Shown piece after piece: positions 44,087 through 55,355 of a DNA stretch of 64,000 nucleotides. The translations under genes and the position numbers were made by a program. This DNA comes from Begonia masoniana (Eukaryota > Streptophyta > Magnoliopsida > Cucurbitales > Begoniaceae). Numbering within the stretch: the stretch's first letter is position 1; each line of letters starts with the position of its first letter. The DNA lies in the NCBI GenBank assembly GCA_022432975.1, contig CM039512.1, forward strand, positions 35,337,730-35,401,729, given 5' to 3'. The notes under the pieces are model-generated. The model was not told where the DNA came from. It did not search any database and was given only the letters and a program-made list of their open reading frames with translations.

Positions 44087-44333
44087 GGCTTTTGATTGTC
44101 AAAAAGCCGATTCTGCCCTCCCATGCTGGGCTGACGTTTTAAAGGATTTAAATGTTTGTTTTAATTGTTTATTTAAATTGTTTTAAGATTTTTTTTAAAC
44201 GAGCTTCGATTCCAATTCCGATTTCGATTTCGATTGAGGTTCCGCCTTACGTACAGTTAAAGTTAAAGGTGTAAAAAAAAATATATATAGTTACGGGAAA
44301 TTAAGGGTACAGTATTAGGGTTGTGACAATTTA

Positions 44334-44345
44334 TGGTATCAGAGC
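44334..44345 (+). promoter_or_regulatory. Element C primer-binding site
   Basis: TGGTATCAGAGC, 5 bp after the LTR end, complementary to initiator tRNA-Met. Confidence 0.9.
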
Positions 44346-44416
44346 CCCCGTGTTTTAAAATCGATTCTGTAGACTGCTCGACTGCACTGCCACTACGCGG
44401 ACATTCTTCATCAACT

Positions 44417-44481
44417 GTAAGTATGTTTATAGCTTTATTTGATTTCTATTTTCTTAGAGTTGTGTGTTTTAACCTATATAG
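44417..44481 (+). promoter_or_regulatory. Predicted leader intron before gag (element C)
   Basis: CAACT/GTAAGT at 44417 to AACCTATATAG ending at 44481, 65 nt, 13 nt before the gag ATG. Confidence 0.4.
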
Positions 44482-44494
44482 GACTTATAGAACT

Positions 44495-45641
44495 ATGGTG
44501 CGTCGAGGAAACGATCGAGATGACCGAGACGATACGATAGATAGCCTTAAGGACTTCATTGCTCAACAGTCTCAACATATGGAGCGACAGGCTCAACAGA
44601 TGGAGAGACAGTCTCAACAGTTGGGCACCCTTATCGACCGAGAAGGCGTTAGAGCTCGGGAGACCGCTATTTTGGGTAATCGTGGGATGGAGAGATTTCA
44701 AAAGCTCCAGCCTCCCTATATTTAACGGACAGTCCATGGATCCCTCTTCAGCCGAGGAGTGGATTCGCACCATGGAGGACATACTGGCCTATGCTAGCAT
44801 TGAGGACATAGAGAAGGTTGCGTTGGTGACCTACCACCTAGCATTGGATGCTCGATTTTTGTGGGATTCCATCAAGGCTACCACGGACGTGACTATTATG
44901 AGTTGGGAGCGGTTCAGAGAGGTATTTTATGACAAGTACTTCAGCCATACCGTACGGGAAGCAAAGATGGTTGAGTTTATGCAGTTACGACAGGTCGGTT
45001 CTATTGCCGAATATGTAAGGAGGTTCGAAGCCCTGTCCCGATTTGCACCACGACAGGTCAGCGTGAATGAGGACAAAGTGCGTAGATTTTTACAAGGGCT
45101 TAGCCAGAAGTTCCAGATGCGTCTTACTATATCTGGGGTACGGAATGTATCCTATGACGAGATTGTGGCTAGAGCGCTTGAGATAGAGACAGTTGAACAG
45201 AGTTCTGCCAAACCGAGGGAACCATCTGAGGGTTTCTTTCGAGAGATTCACCCTCAGATCAGGAGTAAAGGCTGGCAGCCAAGAGCATGGCCACAGCAAT
45301 AACAACAGAGAGACGTTAAGAGGCCTTTAGAGGGAGCCAACGATCGAGGGAAAGGTAAACAGGTACAAGGTGCTTCTCAAATGCCTTGGTGCCCTAAGTG
45401 CCAGAAAGAACACAGTGGTGAGTGCCGGGTTGGCACGAACAAATGTTTTAGGTGTGGTGGAGCTGACCACTTCGTTAAATACTGCCCGAAGCCCGGCCGA
45501 GATCAGTCAGGCAGTGATCGGGGGAGGGTTATGCCGAGGATCTTTGTATTTATCGAGCCTAGTGACGTTGATGACGGGGCTCTACCTTCTCTTATTACAG
45601 GTACTGTCTTAATTGCCTGTATGACAACATGGTTATGTTAG
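44495..45641 (+). pseudogene. Element C gag (frameshift and one stop)
   Basis: ATG 44495 gives MVRRGNDRDDRDDTIDSL, then the repeated QSQHMERQAQQMERQSQQLG coiled-coil-like stretch and a gag capsid domain (AEEWIRTMEDILAYAS, DKYFSHTVREAKMVEF). An extra C in the CCTCC run at 44711-44716 shifts the frame and leads to TAA 44723. The capsid continues in the next frame to TAA 45300 (CAA-type codon in relatives). CPKCQKEHSGEC and a zinc knuckle, CFRCGGADHFVKYC, follow. The reading frame ends at TAG 45639, soon after the point where relatives begin the protease. It would supply Gag only, if intact. Confidence 0.9.
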
Positions 45642-47438
45642 ATAGATAGTGATAATAATGATAGGCTTAAAAATAGAAAAGTAAGAAAGTAGAAGGTGGG
45701 TAAGAAGGATTATTAGGTGAACCTCAAAGAGAAAACGGTAGAATACATATAGGACAATAAAGACTAAATAGAAATATAGTTATACATTAGTAGGATTAGT
45801 TTGATTTAATCAGCAGAGTTTGCGCATTTAAGGTTTAGTGACAATTAGAGGAATACACACTATGAAATATGTTCTTTTTTAGTAGATAGAGATTTTGTCT
45901 AAGTGACAACCCCCTTGGAGTATTAGAATACGACTAATCAAGAAAGATGAAGGTCTAGATATAAACCTATAGAGGGATGCCTTAGGCTGTCGAAATGCCG
46001 GTAGTGTGTTTAAATAGATGAAGGGGTACTGAAGGATTCGTATATAGCGATTCGTGTGAAGTTGAGAGTGTCTAGACGAAGATAGAAATCAAGAGATAAA
46101 CTTAGAATAATTGTCGAGTAGAATAGTTAGAACCGGACTAGGATGAGCGAAAGATGGTAAGATTAGTCAGTAAATTCGATGTAGCCTTGCATGAATTTAA
46201 GGAGGAAGTGAAAAGGATTGTTAAAAAAAAAATGAGAGGTTAAGACTGGAAGTAGGTCAGGGTTTAATGGCCAGCAAATTGCGAAATTTGTAAATTATAG
46301 AATAAAGAGGATGGGGATTTTGACTGGAACCATCTAAGTAAGCTTAAGCAGTGAGGCTAAGTTAGCGAATTTTCAAGAGTTCGACTTGTGTTTGGCAAGT
46401 CAAGACCAATAACTACATAAATGACCTAAAGTTAGAACGCACAGATTAGAGCAAATCATGGGTGGAAATTTTAGAATTTAACTGCACTCGGAGTTAATAA
46501 AGATCTAAGATAGACAAAGGAGTGTAACGTGAGTAGTATGAGACTTTTAGTTAAGAATATAGTGATAGAATTCAAGGAAGAAGCTTAGAATGAATGCGAT
46601 GTTTGTAAGAAATTATGGTGACGTAGTTTGAGGAAAATAACAGTGTGAACTTAGTTGTGAAATCCGCCCTGAAGTAACTGGAGGGATTGGTGAGTTGGCA
46701 AGGAAAGCGTGTGATTTGGGAGAATTGGTAAGACTTGATGTGTGAGTGAGGATATGTACAATCCAATTGAGAGTAGAGATTATGAATTTAAGGCTAATGT
46801 TGGAGGGAATAGTCGACGTTTTGGTTTAGAATCATAGAGATTGACCCTAGGGATGACAGGATCAGAGTGAATAAGGGGAAGTTCGAATTTTGTTAGGGAC
46901 AGGATCCTACGTAAGTACCGACTGTAGCTCATAGTTTGACTCACATAGACCAAGTAGTGTTATAGTCGTATAGTTGTAAAGCATAACAATGAAGACTTAA
47001 TTAGGAAACCCGCACCGAAATAGTCTCCAAAGGTCAATGGGTTACCCAAGGAGATAAGTGACCAGGAAATCCTATGGTGATGGGGTTACGAGGAATAGTT
47101 ACCCGAGTGAATATAGAAATTTGGGTTGGCATGCGTTTCAACTACTGACGGAGTCAATCAAATTATGGAGAAGTTTGGGCAAATCGATTGGAGGTTTAAA
47201 AGCGTGACTATGCTCAGTACTTAGTAAGGAAGTGTACGGTCCGATCGAAAGTAGAGAGTACCAATTCAATGCCGATATTAGAGGGTACAATGGAGAGTTT
47301 TGGTTAAGAACCGCGAAGGATGAAAGTAAGTACAGGTGATAAATCGAAGTATAAAGCCGCACGATATGAAACATTAATATCAAGGACTATGAGTTAAGGC
47401 AAATTTTGAGGAAAAAATTTTAAATAAGGTGGATGGAA
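45615..47438 (+). other. Element C non-coding internal region of unknown origin
   Basis: About 1.8 kb, purine-rich on the plus strand, without any frame over about 60 codons on that strand and without pol similarity. Part of it is a diverged duplication: 46640-46850 resembles 46985-47325 in order (for example TGTACAATCCAATTGAGAGT against TGTACGGTCCGATCGAAAGT). It ends in GGTGGATGGAA beside the 3' LTR, a polypurine tract. Retention between gag and LTR suggests a cis-acting or filler role. Confidence 0.7.
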
Positions 47439-49960
47439 TGTAACACCCAGCTTTTCTGGATATTATTATTTTATTATATAATGGCATTTTTGTAAATATG
47501 TCAAATCAAGTTCGTTTCACGAAAAGAAAATGTTATTAGAATCCTAACGATTAATTGGAGGTTTAGGAAAATTACGAGAATTTTTGGAATAATAACGTTA
47601 TATTTCTAGTAATTACATTTCTCGTAATATAATGGACGATTTAGTAAAAATAGTAAACGAGGTCCGAATTAAGAACGGACGGTTTTAATAAATCCCAAAT
47701 AATAAGTTGGACTTATTGGTGAAATAAAGAGATTTGGTGAAACCGAATAGCTAGTTAATTAACGAAACAAACGACGAAACGAATATAAAAATAATGCAAG
47801 GGAAAAACAGTAAATTGCCAAATCAAAATTATAAAATAACAATAATCTTCTTTCTTCCTCATTTCTTCTCTGCTACGCGAGAAAACCAGAGAGCGAAGCT
47901 CTCTCTGCCGTCGACGATTCCTTCGACTTTCGACCTCCGATTCGTCCTCCGATCGTCTCGATTCTTCGCCATTTCTTCCCCAATCCCAATCCTAGGTACG
48001 ATTCTAAGGTTTTAGGAAAGTTTATTTCGACTTTTACGGAGTTAAACAATTAGGTTTTCGTTTAGGGTTTCCGTTAAAAATGCGATTTAAAGTTCGAAAT
48101 TGATAGGTTTGCCGTGATTAAGTATATATTGAACGTATTGATTGTTATTGGACGTAGTTTGATTGATTTGTGAGAATGTTAAAGTTTTAGGATTTTCGAG
48201 TTTGTGGAAAATGCTCGTTAATTGAGGTTTTGAAATACAGAATGTGTAATGTTCGTTAAAATGCGTTAGTAAATCAAATTAGAGCTTTAAGGAATGTCCT
48301 TATTCAAGGTTTCGTTGAATTGGACATTTAACGGTTTAAGCTCATTTTAATGACAATTTGGTGAAATTGCTTAGGTAAACAACGCTCGTGGACGGAGCTT
48401 GAGCTGCAACGGACACGAGGTAAGTTCTCGTGATCTTCTCTGGCCGATTGGCCTACACCGTACGTCGAAGTCGTCTCGAGAAGTTTTGGTGATGCGTTTG
48501 TTTAAATTTGTTTTTTGTTAGGTAGTTAGGTTGGTCGTTTATAGACTATGTTTGTTTATCGTCTTGATGGTACACATGCTGGTTGTTTACTTTACGCATT
48601 TGACTGCTCATGCATCACGTCTGTTAAAGCATATGTTTAAGAGAACGAACGAAATGAATCTACGTAATCTGTTATCTGGTCACGGCGAGGTGGTTTAGAC
48701 CTCGGTGACATTCTGTCTGCGACCTAATTAAAATGTAAAATGAACCAACGAAATCTGTATCTGGTCACGACGAGGTGGTTTAGACCTCGGTGACAATTTG
48801 TCTGCGACCTAATGAATCTGAATCTGTTATCTGCATGAATCTGAATCTGTTATCTGCATGTTTTATGAATGACATACGCATCTGCATGCATCTGCATTTA
48901 CTAGAGCTTACTGAGATTTTTATCTCATAGATGTCTGTATGGTGTAGGTGACATTTGAGGCAGGTGAGGATGAGATCCCTCCACCTGAGGAATGAGGCAG
49001 TTGACGGAGGATGGCCTGCGGTGGTGTGCTGGCGCAGTCAATGCTTGACCTGACCCGTGGGGAAGTATGTATAGGTTTTGGGGTTTTTGGGATGTTTTGG
49101 GCTGATGGTTGTATAGACATTTTAAGATGCTTGGTTCTGTTAGTTGATAGGTTTTAAACGTTTTAGAAAATCTATTTTGTAAACTATTTTTGTAAAGTTT
49201 TTATGAATTGCTGGATGATTTTAATAGGAGGAAATTGTACAGTTTTAAACATATCCACGCTGTTCATTTTCAGGGAACTGTACTTCGTTTTAAATACTTT
49301 TTGAATCGGTCTTTGAATGATTAGTGGAGTGAAAGTTGTATGTGTGTGTAGTGATAATACATTGAGGAGTTGTTATGAAAATGAAAGAAAAATGGTGAAG
49401 TTTTAAGTGTGTTTTGCAGGGAAATTGAAAGGAGAAGGAAGAAAGAAGAAAGAGGAGAGGGAGGGGCGAGCTCTCTGGAAAACGATTCCAGAGAGGTTGC
49501 CGAACGATCGCCATGGAGGGCGATCGTTCGCCCCTCATCTGGTCGCGCTCTGGAAGAAATTCCAGAGCGCTTGCCGAATGATCGCTGGAGAAGGCGATCA
49601 GAAGGCAAAAATGGGTGATCGCGTAGGGCGATCGATCGTCGGTTTTTGGTGATCGATCGCCCCTCGTATTTTGATGTTCGGCGATCGATCGCAAGTTTTG
49701 GGCGGCCGATCGCCACTGGCTTTTGATTGTCAAAAAGCCTATTCTGCCCTCCCATGCTGGGCTGACGTTTTAAAGGATTTAAATGTTTGTTTTAATTGTT
49801 TATTTAAATTGTTTTAAGATTTGTTTTAAACGAGTTTCGATTCCAATTCCGATTTCGATTTCGATTGAGGTTCCGCCTTATGTACAGTTAAAGTTAAAGG
49901 TGTAAAAAAAATATATATATAGTTACGAGAAATTAAGGGTACAATATTAGGGTTGTGACA
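47439..49960 (+). repeat. Element C 3' LTR
   Basis: 2522 bp, the same length as the 5' LTR and nearly identical by eye, with compensating small indels (for example one fewer CTACGTAATCTG unit near 48750 and an added CCGATTCGTC near 47938). Confidence 0.97.
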
Positions 49961-50574
49961 AAAATGGTAATTTGCCAGGTCAATTTTTAATAAAATCACA
50001 CTTCTCTCTTTTCCTTCCCCATTTTCTCTCTACCTGCGTGCTTCTCCCTGCGATTTTCCATTTCTCCCTCACGGCGTTCTCCTCTTGCAACGGCATTTGC
50101 TCTCCTATCAACCTTCGTTCTTCACGTCTTCTTCTCCAACCCCGACCCTAGGTACGATTCTAAGGTTTTAGGAAGGTTTATTTTGATTTTTACGCAGTTT
50201 AAATGATTAGGGTTTCGTTTAGGGTTTTGCAAAAAATGTGATTTAGGGTTTGAAATCGATAGATTTACCGTATGTGTGAATATAATGGACGTGTTGAGTG
50301 TTATTGGACGGAGTTAACCTATTTAGGACAAATGTTAGGGATTTATGAATTTTTGGGTTTTTGAAAAAATTCGTTAATGGCGGTTTCAAGGTATCGAGCG
50401 TTAATTTGTTATTAAAATGCCTCGATTAGTCAAGTTAGAATTTAAGAAATTTCCTTAGTTAAGGATTTCGTTAATTTGGACGTTTAAGGTTTAAGCACGT
50501 TTTAACGAGAATATTGTGAATTGCCTTAGGTAAAAAACGCTCGTGGACGGAGCTTGAAGTTCTACGCGCACGAG

Positions 50575-51156
50575 GTAAATTCTTGTGACTTACTATGGCC
50601 GATTGGCCTACACCATAAGCCGAGTTTGTTGTTGAGGATACGTTGGTGTTTAATTGTTTATGCCGGTCATTGTTTAGTCTAATTGTCTTGGTTGGGTAGT
50701 TTAGGTTCGGTTGCTTTATAGGTTGAGTGTTTTGATGGTATTCGTAGTGTTTTGATGGTGTGCTCTTTATGTATGTTTATACTGAACTAATCATGCATCA
50801 TGGTTTAAACAAACGTCATGAAAACAAATTTACGCACGGATTTCACAAAAAGAACATGCATGTAAAGGCAAGTAAAGTATCACATTAAACAACCATGACA
50901 TGGGGTTATCGGGGATGAGGTTCAGACCTGGCGTTCCGTGGTGAGCGAGTTTTTCTCCCTTCAGATGGTGTGGACTGTCTAACTACTGGATGTGCCCTAT
51001 CTATCTGTCGAGCGTTTCCCATAACAATAGACTGACACTTACTGATATATGAAATGACATGGACGGTTTTCATAGCATTGAGCATACACGATCATGCATA
51101 ACCATTTACGTAGAATTTACTGAGATTTTTATCTCATAGGTGTCTTTATGGTGTAG
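50575..51156 (+). promoter_or_regulatory. Predicted LTR intron 2 (element D)
   Basis: CACGAG/GTAAAT at 50575 to TATGGTGTAG ending at 51156, 582 nt. The donor has drifted from GTAAGT to GTAAAT and the CACGAG hairpin partner reads CTTGTG, consistent with decay of an old element. Confidence 0.4.
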
Positions 51157-51700
51157 GTGATCTTGACATAGGTGAGGATGAGATCCCTCCACCCGAGGAA
51201 TGACGCAGCTGAAGGAGGATGGCCTGTGAGAGTGCGCTGGGCAGTCGATGCTCCTTTTGACCTGTGGGGGAAGTAAGTGTATGTTTTGGGAACACGATAG
51301 TTAGATAAAATTGTATAGTTGAACATATTAGGATGCTTGGATCTGGTTAGCTGATAGAATGATGTATAGATGTTTTGGTAAACTAATTTATAAAATGTTT
51401 GTTAAGGCTTTTATCTAAGTTTTATAGAACGGCTTGGTGATTTTAACAGGGGGAAACGTTTAGTTTTTAAATGGATCCACGCGGTTTGTTTTTATGAAAT
51501 CGGGTTATGTTTTAAATGTGTTTTGAGTCGTTTATTTTGGGTGATTGGCGAAGCGTGAAATGGGTGAGGTTTGAGCGATTGTATGTTACATGATTATGGA
51601 GTGCTTTATGTTTAAGTTTTAATGTGTATATGTGGTGAGGAATATGTGTAGGGAAGAAGGATGAAGAAAAACAAGGGAAGAAAGAAGAAAAGGGAGAGGC

Positions 51701-51921
51701 GAGCTCCCTGGAAATTGAAATTCCAGGGAGGTTGCCGATCGATTGCCTAAGGAGGTGATCGATCTGCAACAAAGGTCGCTGCTCTCTGGAGAATCCAGAG
51801 AGCATGGCGATCGATAGCGAGGCGATCGATCGCCGGTGTGAGGGACGAATGATCGCCACTCCATTTTTCGTGGCTGGCGATCGATCGCTTGCAAAAGGGG
51901 CGATCGATCGCCCCTGCATTT
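51701..51921 (+). repeat. Palindromic array in element D LTR
   Basis: GAGCTCCCTGGAA with TTCCAGGGAGG, GCTCTCTGGAGAATCCAGAGAGC-type hairpin, and GCGATCGATCGCC repeats. It is shorter and more diverged than in C. Confidence 0.85.
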
Positions 51922-52154
51922 TCAGGACAATGTCCCTTCTGCTCTCCACCGATTATTTAATTGTTTTAAATTATTGTTTTAAGTTTTAATTAAATGTTTT
52001 ATGTTTCTTTTAAATAGTTTTAAAATAGTTACGAACGAATTTTAACGATTTAGTCTCTGATTTAAATTCCGCTCAAAAGTTACGAAGTTATAAGGATAAA
52101 AAATAAAAATAAAATGGGAAAATAAGGGTACAGTGTTAGGGTCACTACAACTTA

Positions 52155-52166
52155 TGGTATCAGAGC
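52155..52166 (+). promoter_or_regulatory. Element D primer-binding site
   Basis: TGGTATCAGAGC, 5 bp after the LTR end. Confidence 0.9.
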
Positions 52167-52316
52167 CCCCGGGTTTTAAAAACGGTTCTATAGACTGCTC
52201 GACTGCACAGCCACTACGCGGACATCCTTCCTCAACTGTAAGTATGTTTAAAAGTTTTATGTGATTTCGATTTCTTAGAGTTATATACTTTAAACCTTTA
52301 TAGGAGTTATAGAAAT

Positions 52317-53540
52317 ATGGTGCATCGAGGAAATGACCGAAGTGATAGAGACGATACGATCGACCAACTTCAAGGATTTATTTCCCAACAGTCCCAACAC
52401 ATGGAGCGACAGGCCTAATAGATGGAGAGACAGTCTCAGCAGTTGGGCACCCTAATAGACCGAGAGGGCATTAGAGCCCGGAAGACAGCGACTCCGGGTA
52501 ATCGAGGTATGGAAAGATTCCAGAGGCTCCAACCTCCTGTGTTCAACGGACACTCTACGGATCCCTCTTCAGCCGAGGAGTGTATTCGAACCATGGAGGA
52601 CATGCTGGCCTACACAAGCATTGAGGACGGAGAGAAGGTTGCGTTGGTAAGTTACCATTTAGCACTAGATGCCCGATTCTGGTGGGATTCCATCAAGGCA
52701 ACCACCGATTTGACGATTATGAGTTAGGAGCATTTCAAGATGATATTTTATGACAAGTACTTCAGCCATACAGTACAAGAGGCAAAGATGGTGGAGTTCA
52801 TGCAGTTGCAGCAAGTTGGTTCGATTGCCAACTATGTGAGGAGGTTTGAGGCTTTGTCCCGATTCGCGCTGCGTCAGGTTAGTGTCAATGAGGACAAGGT
52901 ACGCAGATTTGTACAAGGGCTTGGCCAAGAAATTTGGAAGAGTCTTACAATATCAGGGGTGCAGAATGTATCCTACGATGAGATTGTGGCCAGGGCACTT
53001 GAGATTGAGGCTATTTATCAGAGTCCTGTTAAACCAAGGGAGCCAGCTAGAGGTTTCTTTCATGAGATCCACCACAACTCAGAAATAAAGGCTGGCAACC
53101 GAGAGGACAGCCATAGCAACAACAACGGGGCGTTAAAAGGCCTTTAGAGGGAGGCAACGATCGAGAGAAAGGCAAGCAAGTCCAAGGGGCTGATCAGAAA
53201 CCTGTTTATCCTAAATGCCAGAAGGAACACTATGGCGCTCAACTCAGAAATAAAGGCTGGCAACCGAGAGGACAACCATAGCAACAACAACGGGACGTTA
53301 AAAGGCCTTTAGAGGGAGGCAACGATCTAGGGAAAGGCAAGCAAGTCCAAGGGGTTGATCAGAAACCTGTTTGTCCTAAGTGCCAGAAGGACCACTATGG
53401 TGCTTGTCGATTGGGCACGAACAGTTGTTACCGATGTGGAGAGGTCGGCCATTTTGCTCAAAACTGTCCAAGAGCGGCTACCGATCAAAGGAGAGTGACC
53501 CCGAGAATATTTTCCTTTATTGAGCCTGGTGATGTTGACG
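52317..53540 (+). pseudogene. Element D gag remnant
   Basis: ATG 52317 begins MVHRGNDRSDRDDT. TAA-TAG at 52419-52424 replaces the CAA-CAG codons seen in element C. The capsid continues from 52422 (MERQSQQLGTLIDREG) to TAG 52725 (a TGG codon in relatives), then from 52740 ([28 protein letters not shown]) into a basic linker. A 165-bp in-frame tandem duplication (53076-53405) repeats the linker and first Cys pair. The zinc knuckle CYRCGEVGHFAQNC lies near 53428-53469. Frame changes occur in the CAACAACAACGG run. Confidence 0.85.
53076..53405 (+). repeat. 165-bp tandem duplication in D gag
   Basis: Units 53076-53240 and 53241-53405, both starting AACTCAGAAATAAAGGCTGG, differ by a few substitutions. 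165 bp is 55 codons. Confidence 0.95.
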
Positions 53541-53878
53541 ACGAGGATCAGCCCTAAGTGATAGCAGGTACTGTTTTGATTATGGGCGTAGCAGTATTTT
53601 CTTTGATAGACACGGGGGCTACGCATTCTTTTGTTTCCACTGCTTGTGTGTCTAGACTGAAGCTGGTGCCTGAGTTAGCAAAATACGAATATAGTGTGAT
53701 GCTACCTTCAGGAGAGCGTATGCAGTCAGGTCATGTTGTCCAGGGCAATATTGTCTCGGTTGGGAACAGTACCCTCTATGCTCGCCTAATTGTTATGGGC
53801 ATAGAGATCTATGATCTTATTTTACGGATGGACTGGCTATAACATCACTTTGCCACCATCGATTGTCGATCCAGGATC
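53541..53878 (+). pseudogene. Element D protease
   Basis: Open from 53558 to TAA 53840: active site [18 protein letters not shown] (about residue 15), [16 protein letters not shown] and LILRMDWL (relatives read LILGMDWL). Stops occur before (TAA at about 53554, where relatives read Ala) and after. The family role is processing of Gag-Pol. Confidence 0.85.
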
Positions 53879-54361
53879 GTGACTTTTCAACCCCCGAGTA
53901 AAGCCGAGTTTTCTTATCATGCGATGAACAGATTGAGTGGATCGCCTATTTCTTATTCCATGAAGGTCAACGAGCAGCTTAAAGGTGAGTGCTCTATTTA
54001 TTTAGCCACCGTAGTTGATACTCAGTTGCTCAGCGGAGTAAAGTCGAGTGGCATTCCTATAGTCAGAGAATTCTCTAAGATATTCCTTGACAATCTTCCT
54101 GGATTACCGCCGGACAGGGAGATTGAATTTATCATTGATGTATATCCGAGCTCCGCGCCAGTGTCTAAGAACCCATATAGATTGGCGCCTGCTGAAATGA
54201 GAGAGTTGAAAACTCAGCTTGAGGAGTTGTTAGATAAGGGTTTCATCCGACCCAGCTTTTCACTCTAGGGTGCGCCCGTTCTATTTCTCAAGACGAAAGA
54301 CGGGACACTCAGAATGTGTGTGGATTACAGAGAGTTGAATAAGCTTACAGTGAAAAATAAG
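53879..54361 (+). pseudogene. Element D RT N-terminal fragment
   Basis: From 53879: linker [22 protein letters not shown], [40 protein letters not shown] and FIRPSFSL, then TAG 54266 where relatives have TGG. It continues [20 protein letters not shown] and [10 protein letters not shown] to the insertion point of element E at 54361. The remaining RT lies beyond E, outside the window. Confidence 0.85.
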
Positions 54362-54935
54362 TGTAATACCCAGTTGTACGGACTCGCATATTATATTATT
54401 ATTGTATTATTGGATGACATTTTTGTAAATATGTCAAATCAAGTCTGTTTTACGAAAAGAAAGCGTCATCATGATCCTAACGATTATTAGGAATTTTAAG
54501 GAAATTATGGGAATTTTCGGAGATTAAACGCTATATTCCGAGTAATTACATTTTTCATAATATAAAGGATGTTTTAATAAAAATAGTAAACGAGGTCCGA
54601 ATTGCGAACGGACGGTTTCAATGGAACCCAAATAATAAGTTGGAGTTACTGGTGAAATAAGGAGATTTGGTGAACCCGAATAGTTGGACGATTACTGTAC
54701 CGTAGGACGAAACTAAAATAAAAACTAAAGGAGGGTAAAAAGGTAATTCATCAAGTTAATATTTTTTATAAAAATTAACTTTTCTTCAATCGCAGAACAG
54801 TTCTGCGATTTCAATTCTGAGTTTTCCAGAGAGCTTCTACTTCGCGAAACCCTCCTTGCCCGCGACAAAAACCTTCCGATCCGACCTCCGTTCGTTCTGT
54901 TTCCTTCACGTTTTATCCTCCAATCAACGTTCTAG

Positions 54936-55310
54936 GTATGTCTCTATAGTTTTAGAACGTTTATTTCGAGTTTTACGGAGTTATACGTTTAGGGTTTTCG
55001 TTAGGTTTTTGATTAAAAACGCGAATTAGGGTTCGTAATTAATAGGTTAGCTGTGATTAAGTATATATTGCACGTATTCGACGTTATTGGACGAAGTTAA
55101 ATCAATTCGTGAAAATGTTAAAATTAGGGATTTTCGAGATTTTAGGAAGAACTCGTAAATTGGAATTCGAGGTGCCGAACGTGAGTTGTCGAATAAATAG
55201 CCCAGTGAATGGGATTAGAACTTTAGAAAGTCTCCTTAGTTAAGATTTTGTAAATTTGGACGATCAATAGCTTAAATTAGTTTTAACGTCGAAATTGTGT
55301 TTTGCTTCAG
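54936..55310 (+). promoter_or_regulatory. Predicted LTR intron 1 (element E)
   Basis: TCTAG/GTATGT at 54936 to TGTTTTGCTTCAG ending at 55310, 375 nt. The acceptor has a good pyrimidine tract. The next putative exon (55311-55355) is 45 nt. Confidence 0.55.
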
Positions 55311-55355
55311 ACAAACAATGCTCGTGGACGGAGTTTGAGCTGCTTTGGACACGAG

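Larger units (their letters stand above)
41807..44328 (+). repeat. Element C 5' LTR
   Basis: 2522 bp, TGTAACACCC to GTTGTGACA. A TATA-like TTATAAAATAAC (about 42197-42208) precedes a CT-rich leader, then an AGAGAGCGAAGCTCTCT hairpin (about 42256-42272), splice-like sites (42352, 42730, 42776, 43318), GACCCGTGGGG (43423) and the palindromic array. Confidence 0.97.
41807..49960 (+). mobile_element. Element C, complete gag-only LTR retrotransposon, target duplication AAAAT
   Basis: 8154 bp with two 2522-bp LTRs (41807-44328 and 47439-49960), primer-binding site, gag (44495-45641), about 1.8 kb of non-coding internal DNA and a polypurine tract. AAAAT occurs at 41802-41806 and 49961-49965. Protease, RT, RNase H and integrase are absent: coding similarity stops just at the protease start. 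This organisation matches the class called TR-GAG (terminal-repeat retrotransposons with a gag domain), which depend on an autonomous relative. Element D or E type elements are plausible partners. Confidence 0.95.
49961..52149 (+). repeat. Element D 5' LTR, part 2
   Basis: Starts with the duplicated AAAAT and continues D's LTR to GGTCACTACA at 52149. It has predicted intron 1 (50152-50529), a 45-nt putative exon (50530-50574), intron 2 (50575-51156, donor GTAAAT), a GAA/GTAAGT site at 51273 after the CTGTGGGG block, and a palindromic array (51701-51921). Confidence 0.9.
41436..54361 (+). mobile_element. Element D, interrupted Ty3/gypsy element (left part)
   Basis: The 5' LTR is in two parts (41436-41806 and 49961-52149) around element C. 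Internal gag, protease and RT start (52317-54361) follow, then interruption by element E. The rest of pol and the 3' LTR must lie beyond the window. It is itself inserted into LTR F; left flank TGTTT (41431-41435). Confidence 0.9.

Noticed and set aside
43660..44124. 119-154 aa minus-strand frames in element C LTRs (and 49290-49755)
   Set aside because: They cover the palindromic array and flanking LTR on the antisense strand, with no domain or start context. Absence of stops follows from the repeat composition.
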